Below, one piece after another: positions 1 to 6,372 of a stretch of DNA of 6,372 bases. The notes beneath the pieces are model-generated. The model had not been told where the DNA came from. It was given only the letters and a program-made list of their open reading frames with translations, and did no database searches. The stretch is from assembly GCA_025352345.1 (NCBI GenBank), contig JANXTP010000054.1, forward strand, positions 1 through 6,372, written 5' to 3'. A program made the position numbers and the translations under genes. This stretch comes from Burkholderiales bacterium (lineage in GTDB: Bacteria; Pseudomonadota; Gammaproteobacteria; Burkholderiales; Burkholderiaceae_C). The stretch's first letter is position 1, and each line of letters begins with the position of its first letter.

Positions 1-1927
<1,927 letters not shown>

Positions 1928-2016
1928 CGGGCGGCCAAAAACATGAATCCCGATGGTAAGGGCGACGCGACGCCGATAATCTCGCCAATCAGAAATCGTC
2001 CTCCGGAGCAGCGCAC
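1928..2016. promoter_or_regulatory. Divergent recQ/ssb promoter region
   Basis: These 89 bases separate two divergent start codons and must hold both promoters if each gene is transcribed from here. On the plus strand GATAAT (1975-1980) matches five of six bases of a sigma70 -10 box and would start transcription about 30 bases before ssb; no good -35 box is seen 17 bases upstream. GGAG at 2005-2008 lies eight bases before the ssb ATG and fixes that start. On the minus strand no convincing -10/-35 pair or ribosome binding site for recQ stands out. I see no clear LexA-type operator. Confidence 0.4.
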
Positions 2017-2535
2017 ATGGCCTCGATCAACAAAGTCATCCTCATCGGCAACCTGGGCCGCGACCCCGAGGTGCGCTACACCCCGAACGGCAACGCCATC
2101 TGCAACATCAGCGTGGCCACCACCCGCAACTGGAAGGACAAGACCAGCGGCGACAAGGTCGAGGAAACCGAATGGCACCGCGTCGTCTTCTACGACCGCC
2201 TGGCCGAGATCGCCGGCGAGTACCTGAAAAAGGGCCGCCCGGTGTACGTCGAAGGCCGACTGAAGACCCGCAAGTGGCAGGACAAGGACGGCAAGGACGT
2301 CTACACCACCGAGGTCATCGCCGACCAGATGCAGCTGCTCGGCGGCCGTGAAGGCATGGGCGGCGGCGATGCCGGTGGCGATTCAGGCTACGACCAGGGT
2401 GGTGGTGGCCGGAGTGAGAGCCGCGCCGCGCCCGCGGCCCGCAGCGCGCCGCCTGCCAACCGCCCGGCACCAACCAAGCCCACACCGAAGTCGTCGACCG
2501 GGTTTGACGACATGGATGACGACATTCCGTTTTAG
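2017..2535 (+). CDS. ssb: Single-stranded DNA-binding protein SSB
   Basis: SSB coats single-stranded DNA as a tetramer during replication, recombination and repair and recruits partner enzymes, RecQ among them. The 172-residue product is close to the E. coli length (178). Residues 1-110 form the OB-fold: the start MASINKVILIGNLGRDPEVR, then ATTRNWKDK, ETEWHRVVFYDRLAEIAGEY and KGRPVYVEGRLKTRKWQDKD are family hallmarks. A glycine-rich then Pro/Ala-rich flexible linker (about 112-160) leads to the acidic tip DDMDDDIPF, the docking site for SSB partners. The start is supported by GGAG eight bases upstream. It is divergent from recQ, which fits a shared repair role. The stop at 2533-2535 coincides with the drop in G+C content, so the downstream DNA may be inserted directly behind this gene. 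Identification is secure. Confidence 0.97.
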   Translation: MASINKVILIGNLGRDPEVRYTPNGNAICNISVATTRNWKDKTSGDKVEETEWHRVVFYDRLAEIAGEYLKKGRPVYVEGRLKTRKWQDKDGKDVYTTEVIADQMQLLGGREGMGGGDAGGDSGYDQGGGGRSESRAAPAARSAPPANRPAPTKPTPKSSTGFDDMDDDIPF

Positions 2536-2620
2536 TCCAAACAGGCCATCAAGCCGACAAATTCAGACTGCCGCTTGAAGGACAGCTTCAACCCCGAAGC
2601 ACTTCAAGCAAGTCTCAAAA
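2536..2620. other. Non-coding spacer after ssb
   Basis: No supported gene. A six-base inverted repeat TTGAAG/CTTCAA (2575-2580 and 2586-2591, five-base loop) could form a small hairpin downstream of ssb, but no T-run follows, so it is not a convincing intrinsic terminator. No promoter or ribosome binding site stands out ahead of the ATG at 2621. Confidence 0.3.
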
Positions 2621-2797
2621 ATGCAAACTGATTGCACGGTGGAAGAGCTTTTCGCGGCGATACAGATAACCGAAGAAGAGCTGGCAGCGTCTGCGCACTG
2701 CTGCGCATGGCCAAACGCTGCCGTCGTCTATCCATCGGAGATTCCGCGAAAGGATAGGCGCAGCGAAGTACATCGTGGCAGCCGTCCTTCGGGTTAA
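2621..2797 (+). pseudogene. Short frame resembling the N-terminus of a bacterial reverse transcriptase (58 codons)
   Basis: ATG at 2621 to TAA at 2795-2797 gives 58 residues. The order of elements recalls the start of retron-type and related bacterial reverse transcriptases: a helix-rich lead (VEELFAAIQITEEELAASA, 7-25), then a Tyr followed by an IPKKDG-like stretch and an R..hH element (YPSEIPRKDRRSEVHR, 37-52). In real enzymes this is followed by a P..LK..Q segment and the seven polymerase blocks with the YxDD active site. Here the frame closes six residues after that stretch, and I find no continuation in the other plus-strand frames. If the resemblance holds it is a truncated remnant. No good Shine-Dalgarno is present. 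Its 3' end overlaps a possible GTG start (2775) of the next gene. It could also be a small unrelated ORF or non-coding DNA; the resemblance is by eye on about 45 residues. Confidence 0.3.
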
Positions 2798-2825
2798 AGC
2801 CTCCCACGCGTCACCGAGTATGGTT

Positions 2826-3443
2826 ATGGGGCCAGCTAAACCACCGATCGTCTTTGACGGTATCGAGTACTCTTCTCACCCACCGCCCCGTCAAGTCTTA
2901 AAGCAAATGCACCGCCAGTGGGCCGAACGTGCAACGCGGGGTTTCATCAGACTCAGCAATCTCGACAAATATCGAGCTTGGGAGAACAAGGGACTGGGAG
3001 ACGTGGAAGACGGTGTCGGCGTACTGTCAATGCAAGGGCATGAGTACACGACCGAGACATGCAACCCAGTATTCGCCTGGTGCACTTCTCTACCGTGCAT
3101 CTCTGATGAACAGGCGCGAAAAATTGCGCTCGACGGCGAATACACCTGCTGCCTACGAGTGCACGACGTGCCACGGTTTCTTTTGCGCCTTCGAGCGTCC
3201 TTAGCTGGCTGGCAATGGCTGCACTGCGGCATGGTCGTTTACAACAAAAGACAAGAAGTCAAAATAGAAGTGCTTCAGACACAGCACCACAACTTCAATG
3301 TTTTCCAGAAGGCGCAATGGTTCAAGGAAGACTGTGAGTATCGATTTGCCGTCATCGACTACAGTTACCAGCATGCCCTAAATGACTACCTTGAACTACG
3401 GCTTGGTGACTGCTCGGACATCATGTCGATCGTAGATCTGTGA
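2826..3443 (+). CDS. Hypothetical protein, unrecognised family
   Basis: About 205 residues from ATG 2826. I favour this start because GAG at 2816-2818 lies seven bases upstream; ATG at 2820 and GTG at 2775 are in-frame alternatives, the latter adding 17 residues of unconserved look. There is no signal peptide or membrane segment, so it is probably cytoplasmic. Visible segments: RGFIRLSNLDKYRAWENKGL then GDVEDGVG near the N-terminus, NPVFAWCTSL in the middle, and FQKAQWFKEDCEYRFAVI near the C-terminus. The order (a short I-x-L-x-x-L-x-x-Y-R strand-helix, an acidic GD..DG turn, an NP.F..C/S.S strand, and a late F.K..W..E.EYRF motif) recalls poorly characterised DUF2971-like and phage or island proteins, but I cannot assign a family firmly. 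Codon use and G+C are unlike the flanking genes. It converges on the COG3904-type gene. The intact frame and balanced amino-acid content suggest a real gene. Confidence 0.7.
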   Translation: MGPAKPPIVFDGIEYSSHPPPRQVLKQMHRQWAERATRGFIRLSNLDKYRAWENKGLGDVEDGVGVLSMQGHEYTTETCNPVFAWCTSLPCISDEQARKIALDGEYTCCLRVHDVPRFLLRLRASLAGWQWLHCGMVVYNKRQEVKIEVLQTQHHNFNVFQKAQWFKEDCEYRFAVIDYSYQHALNDYLELRLGDCSDIMSIVDL

Positions 3444-3472
3444 CTAGCGTAGCTGCCGAAATGATTCGTAGC

Positions 3473-3506
3473 GTTAGTTTTTTACCGAATTTTGCCAAAG
3501 ACTAAC
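3473..3506. repeat. Hairpin between convergent genes, possible bidirectional terminator
   Basis: GTTAGTTTTT (3473-3482) can pair with AAAGACTAAC (3497-3506), giving a ten-base stem with one G-T pair and a 14-base loop. It fills the end of the 63-base gap between two convergent genes and abuts the stop codon of the minus-strand gene (TAG, 3507-3509), which is where a shared terminator would be expected. Against this, the stem is A+T-rich and no T-run follows on either strand, so intrinsic termination would be weak. Confidence 0.35.
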
Positions 3507-4580
3507 CTAGTTACTGGCTCCACCTATCTGCGCTGCGCATCGTCGGACCAACCCGTTACGACGACCTTCAAATGATTTCAATCGATCTGCAGATAAGGAC
3601 AAAGAAATCTCTGCAATACGAAGGCTGAGATAATCGGGGAATGACGGCGTAGTTTCCTTGCAGTCGATGTCGAATAACTTCTCCGGAGTGGCGTTTGCAT
3701 ACACCTCGTTGAAAGCCGCAAACGCAGACAGCAGTCGCTTGCGGCCTTCCTCTGATGCTTTGCCTTTTTTGAATTCTGCCCACTGAGCAATGGCTGGCTC
3801 GCGAAGTAAGGGCTCCGTCTTCTTGCAAGCATCAGTCGCCGGGAACGTATGGCACAAAACCCGGAAACGTTCATACGGCGTCTGAGGCTTGACTGTCGCA
3901 ATCGTTGCGGCCGTACGTACATCTCTGGTTGTAGTCGTGATTCCTTTTTCTTCAAGACGTGCTTGTGACATTGATGCTTGACCAGTGGTACCGACAATCT
4001 CTTCTGCGGTTATGCTTTTTGATTCAATCGAACTCAGGTATCCGTTGATCTGCTTGACGTCCTTTGCCCAAGGGCCATATCTGATTTCGCCGTCAACAAC
4101 GTAGTACTGCCTGTGGAAACCGAACTCGGTTTCGTCTGCGAGCATCAACCTACCGTGGCCAGCAAGGAATGCCAGCGAACAGGCACTCTGACACTGCGCC
4201 GAGAAATTTACTACGGTTCTCAACTTGGCTTCGAATATTAGCCGCCCAATTTGCATTCCGGCCAGAAGATCGCCGCCTGGTGAATTCAAGTAAATACTGC
4301 GAATGTTAGGCGTTGACTTCAGCAAGCGGGAAATAACCCCTAAGCTCTCAACAGTGATTGGACCTTCAAGCAACAGAGCAGCGGGCAGCCATGTCGTAGG
4401 GAAATAGTCAATGCCCGCTGGCTGAAGCAGAGCAACATGCCCGCCGAGGGCGCTCTCGTAGGACTCAGCCTTCTTGTAGGTGTAGTAGTCCCCGAAGTAG
4501 TAATCGTTGACGGCAGCGTGTGTTGGTTTTGAAGCCAAAGTCATGAGCAAGGGGATCAGCCAGAGTACACGTTCGAGCAT
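3507..4580 (-). CDS. Secreted ClpP-fold serine-protease-like protein (COG3904 type)
   Basis: A 357-residue protein with a short signal peptide (hydrophobic core LWLIPLLMTLA, cleavage likely after THA at 20-22), so periplasmic or exported. Residues about 65-160 show a ClpP/crotonase-like fold: LEGPI (71-75), IYLNSPGG (96-103, the oxyanion-hole loop), a G..IGRLI helix (108-115), the nucleophile region CQSACS (130-135, candidate Ser132), FLAGHGR (138-144) and GFH (154-156, candidate His156). This matches the predicted periplasmic protein group COG3904, whose substrates are unknown to me. Residues about 230-357 are an extra mostly helical region with four cysteines (243, 252, 307, 348) that could form disulfides. 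The ATG at 4580 is preceded by a purine-rich AAGAAAG. It stands alone on its strand, 175 bases after the cytochrome gene, with lower G+C than that gene. Fold and export are fairly secure; proteolytic activity is inferred. Confidence 0.85.
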   Translation of the reverse strand: MLERVLWLIPLLMTLASKPTHAAVNDYYFGDYYTYKKAESYESALGGHVALLQPAGIDYFPTTWLPAALLLEGPITVESLGVISRLLKSTPNIRSIYLNSPGGDLLAGMQIGRLIFEAKLRTVVNFSAQCQSACSLAFLAGHGRLMLADETEFGFHRQYYVVDGEIRYGPWAKDVKQINGYLSSIESKSITAEEIVGTTGQASMSQARLEEKGITTTTRDVRTAATIATVKPQTPYERFRVLCHTFPATDACKKTEPLLREPAIAQWAEFKKGKASEEGRKRLLSAFAAFNEVYANATPEKLFDIDCKETTPSFPDYLSLRIAEISLSLSADRLKSFEGRRNGLVRRCAAQIGGASN

Positions 4581-4677
4581 GAATTTCTTTCTTCATAGCG
4601 ATGGGACTAACCACTTTTCCCGTAAGGATAGAGCCTTCAAGCAAAGGCGAAAATAGGGATATTTCGCTTGGGCCAAA

Positions 4678-4706
4678 ACCATACCAACGCTATCGAGCCG
4701 ATTCAA
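4678..4706 (-). promoter_or_regulatory. Candidate sigma70 promoter for the COG3904-type gene
   Basis: On the minus strand TTGAAT (4706-4701) and TATGGT (4683-4678) are separated by exactly 17 bases; each matches four of six consensus positions. Transcription would begin near 4671, leaving a leader of about 90 bases. The leader contains GCGAAA/TTTCGC (4647-4652 and 4662-4667), able to form a small hairpin. This is the only reasonable pair I found in the 175 bases before the gene, and it suggests transcription independent of the cytochrome operon. Confidence 0.35.
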
Positions 4707-4747
4707 TGACGTATAGAACGGTATTCCGTCCAAATACGCTGAACGCA

Positions 4748-4764
4748 GCGCGCCCTCAGCGCGC
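4748..4764 (-). repeat. G+C hairpin spanning the triheme cytochrome stop codon
   Basis: GCGCGC (4748-4753) and GCGCGC (4759-4764) flank a five-base loop that contains the cytochrome stop codon (4756-4758). On the minus strand this would fold at the very end of the operon transcript. There is no T-run after it, so intrinsic termination is doubtful; it might stabilise the 3' end or simply reflect G+C-rich sequence. Confidence 0.25.
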
Positions 4765-6075
4765 GCCGCCGTCTCGGTATCGCGTGACGTCCACGGGCAT
4801 CACCGCTTCTGCCCGATTGCCCCAGCTGCGGCGCAGGTGGGTCAGCAGCGCAGCCACGTCGTCGTTGCTGAAGGTCTGCGCGAAGGGCGGCATGCCGTAG
4901 GGGCGCGGGTTGCCGGCGGTGGCCGGCGCAAACCCACCTTCGAGGACGATGCGCACCAGGTTTGCAGGCACCGCCATCGTCACCGCGCGGTTGCCAGCCA
5001 ACGCCGGGTAGGCGCCGGCCACGCCCTCCCCGCGCTCGCCGTGGCAGCTGGCGCAGTGGTCGGTGTAGAGCTTGGCGCCGTGGGGGTCGGCAGGCGCAGA
5101 TGGGCCCGGCTCGGCCGGCGCCGGCGCGGTCACCGCGCCCTCGCCCAGCGTCTTCAGGTAGACCGCCATCGCGCCCAGATCGGCATCGCTCAGGTGCTGG
5201 GTGCTGCGCAGCACCAGTTCGCCCATCGGACCCGAGGCCACCTCGAGCGCGCCATGGCGATCGACCACGCCGGACTTCAGCAGCGCCACGATCTCGGCCT
5301 CGGCCCAGTCGGCCACGCCCGCTTCGCGCGCATCGGTCAGCGACGGCGCGTACCAGTTCTGCACCGGGATCAGGCCGCCGCCCAGATCCAGCGGGCCGGT
5401 CGTGCCGCCCAGTGCATTGCGGTGCGCGTGGCAGGCATTGCAGTGGCCCAGACCCTGCACCAGGTAGGCGCCGCGGTTCCATTCGGCAGAGCGGGCCGTG
5501 TCGGGCTGGAACTCGCCGGGCTGAAAGTACAACGCACGCCAGACCGCCAGCGCGGCCTGGGTGTTGAACGGGAAGCGCAGGTCGTGCGGCCGGGCCGGCT
5601 GCGACACCGCCGGCAGGCTGCGCAGGTAGGCGTAGATCGCATCCGAGTCGGCGCGGCTGACCTGGGTGGTGCTGGTGTAGGGGAACGCCGGCACCAGCAG
5701 CCGGCCGTTGGCCGAGCGCCCGTGGTGCATCGCGCGCCAGAAGGCCGGCGCCGACCAGCGGCCCAGGCCGGTCTGCTCGTCGGGAGTGAGGTTGCTGCTG
5801 TAGACGGTGCCGAACGGCGTGTCGATGCCACGCCCGCCGGCATAGGGCTCGCCACCACGCGCGGTGTGGCAGGCCATGCAGTTGCCGGCCCGCGCAAGGT
5901 AGGCACCGCGGGCCAGCAGCTCGGCGCTGGCCGGCTGGCCGGACAGCTGTGCCGCGGCAATTTCGGCGCTCAGATCGCCCTCACCGCGCAGGTTCAGCGC
6001 GAGCACCCCGGCCGCCAGTGCACCCACCGCGACCACGCCCGCCAGCACCCAGCGCAGGAATCCGCCGCCACTCAT
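4756..6075 (-). CDS. Membrane-anchored triheme cytochrome c, dehydrogenase electron-acceptor subunit
   Basis: A 439-residue protein with an uncleaved-looking N-terminal membrane helix (about 10-29) and three periplasmic cytochrome c domains, each with one CXXCH heme site: CMACH (66-70), CNACH (212-216) and CASCH (341-345). Likely axial Met ligands are Met284 (SGPMGE) for domain 2 and Met395 (YGMPPF) for domain 3. In domain 1 the usual PAM position is Phe131 (VPAFPY). Domain order and length match the cytochrome subunits of alcohol, gluconate and related aldehyde dehydrogenases, which pass electrons from the periplasmic dehydrogenase to quinone or the terminal oxidase. A Pro/Ala-rich linker (314-331) precedes domain 3. 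The ATG overlaps the previous stop by four bases and is preceded by GGGAG (6087-6083), showing translational coupling. The dehydrogenase partner is not in the window, so the substrate is unknown. Confidence 0.93.
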   Translation of the reverse strand: MSGGGFLRWVLAGVVAVGALAAGVLALNLRGEGDLSAEIAAAQLSGQPASAELLARGAYLARAGNCMACHTARGGEPYAGGRGIDTPFGTVYSSNLTPDEQTGLGRWSAPAFWRAMHHGRSANGRLLVPAFPYTSTTQVSRADSDAIYAYLRSLPAVSQPARPHDLRFPFNTQAALAVWRALYFQPGEFQPDTARSAEWNRGAYLVQGLGHCNACHAHRNALGGTTGPLDLGGGLIPVQNWYAPSLTDAREAGVADWAEAEIVALLKSGVVDRHGALEVASGPMGELVLRSTQHLSDADLGAMAVYLKTLGEGAVTAPAPAEPGPSAPADPHGAKLYTDHCASCHGERGEGVAGAYPALAGNRAVTMAVPANLVRIVLEGGFAPATAGNPRPYGMPPFAQTFSNDDVAALLTHLRRSWGNRAEAVMPVDVTRYRDGGAR

Positions 6076-6372
6076 CGCACCGCTCCCGCTGTCGTCGCTG
6101 CATCGAGGCTCACGCCGCCGCAGGTGGCCGGCAGCTTGTGTCCGTCGGGCAGCTGCGCCAGGGGCTTGCCGCCGGGCGGCACCGGCTGCGCCGCCAGCCA
6201 GTGCGACACCGCGTCGATGTCGGCCAGGCTGAGCTGCTGCGCGACATGGGCCATGCAGTCGGGCGCCTGCGCGCGGCGCTTGCCGCTGCGCCAGGCGCCC
6301 AGCTGCGCATTGACGTAGTCGCGCGGCAGGCCCAGCAGACCAGGGATGGCCGGGGCCACACCCATCATCGTG
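6072..6372 (-). CDS. C-type cytochrome, C-terminal part (5' end beyond window)
   Basis: The frame is open from the right edge to TGA at 6074-6072, about 100 codons. It reads MMGVAPAIPGLLGL, then YVNAQLGAWRSGKRR, then CMAHVAQQLSLADIDAVSHW, the usual C-terminal half of a class I cytochrome c of the c4/c553 kind: a P.I.GL helix, a QL..WR.G segment, a Met (in APDCM) placed to be the axial heme ligand, and a final LS..DI.A...WLAA helix. A short tail with LPATCGG follows. No CXXCH is present, so the heme site must lie upstream, past the window; the ATGs at 6368 and 6365 are probably internal, because the family motif continues across the edge. It overlaps the triheme cytochrome gene by four bases, so the two form an operon and probably one electron-transfer chain serving an upstream dehydrogenase. 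Confidence 0.85.
   Translation of the reverse strand, partial: TMMGVAPAIPGLLGLPRDYVNAQLGAWRSGKRRAQAPDCMAHVAQQLSLADIDAVSHWLAAQPVPPGGKPLAQLPDGHKLPATCGGVSLDAATTAGAVR

Larger units (their letters stand above)
2536..4755. other. Lower-G+C accessory segment between ssb and the cytochrome operon
   Basis: G+C falls from about 70% in the flanking housekeeping genes to about half here (30 of 60 in 4501-4560 against 43 of 60 in 5041-5100). Codon choice also relaxes, with many A- and T-ending codons in the two genes at 2826-3443 and 3507-4580. Contents are one short reverse-transcriptase-like frame, one unrecognised gene, and one COG3904-type gene facing the other way. No integrase, transposase, tRNA or clear terminal repeats are visible, so the means of entry is unknown. 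The heptamer ATTCCGT occurs near both edges (2524-2530 and 4723-4729), each followed shortly by CCAAA; this may be chance. Horizontal acquisition is inferred from composition alone. Confidence 0.6.

Noticed and set aside
2536..2620. Retron msr-msd RNA upstream of the RT-like frame
   Set aside because: The 85 bases are short and show only one six-base inverted repeat. I do not see the paired a1/a2 ends or the branching-G context expected for a retron RNA.
2604..2807. 67-codon minus-strand frame opposite the RT-like fragment
   Set aside because: No motif, no ribosome binding site, and it overlaps the more protein-like plus-strand frame. Neither is proven, but this one has no positive support.
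4647..4667. GCGAAA/TTTCGC inverted repeat as a terminator or riboswitch
   Set aside because: The stem is only six bases with a nine-base loop and no T-run, and there is no recognisable aptamer. It is mentioned only as part of the leader of the COG3904-type gene.
4703..5482. 259-codon minus-strand frame overlapping the triheme cytochrome
   Set aside because: It is a shifted frame of the cytochrome gene, very Arg/Gly-rich, with no start signal. The CXXCH-bearing frame is the real one.
4837..6318. 493-codon plus-strand open frame, the longest complete frame in the window
   Set aside because: It is antisense to both cytochrome genes, which have clear heme motifs, overlap coupling and a ribosome binding site. 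Its low-complexity Arg/Gly/Ala/Val protein has no motif. High G+C makes stops rare in this frame.

Overview
The window looks like a chromosomal segment of a high-G+C betaproteobacterium, most likely Burkholderiales (Rubrivivax/Leptothrix-type). This is inferred from codon usage and from the style of the RecQ, SSB and cytochrome c proteins; no marker gene settles it. The flanks are very G+C-rich (one 60-base line inside the cytochrome gene counts 43 G+C). The middle, roughly 2536-4750, is clearly poorer (a sampled line counts 30 of 60) and looks like inserted accessory DNA.

Layout, left to right. (1) Positions 1-1927, minus strand: a RecQ-family DNA helicase that runs off the left edge. Its helicase core, zinc site and winged-helix domain are intact. 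Just as the HRDC domain begins, the reading frame passes without a stop into a sequence with the hallmark motifs of a glycoside hydrolase family 15 (glucoamylase/trehalase-like) protein. (2) Positions 1928-2016: a short divergent promoter region. (3) Positions 2017-2535, plus strand: single-stranded DNA-binding protein SSB, complete with its acidic C-terminal tip. RecQ and SSB are known partners in DNA repair, so the divergent pair makes sense.

(4) Positions 2536-4755, the lower-G+C insert. It holds a 58-codon open frame that resembles the start of a bacterial reverse transcriptase and then stops; an unrecognised protein of about 205 residues (plus strand); a short convergent intergenic region with a hairpin; and a secreted ClpP-fold serine-protease-like protein of the COG3904 type (minus strand) with its own candidate promoter. 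This could be the remains of a mobile or defence-type cargo, but nothing here proves a working system.

(5) Positions 4756-6372, minus strand: the end of an electron-transfer operon. A c-type cytochrome (only its C-terminal part is in the window) overlaps by four bases the start of a membrane-anchored triheme cytochrome c of the type that takes electrons from periplasmic alcohol, aldehyde or sugar-acid dehydrogenases. The dehydrogenase itself would lie beyond the right edge.

The most notable items are the in-frame RecQ/GH15 junction near position 155 and the small reverse-transcriptase-like fragment beside an unknown gene in the low-G+C insert. I see no tRNA, rRNA, CRISPR array, insertion sequence or integrase in the window.
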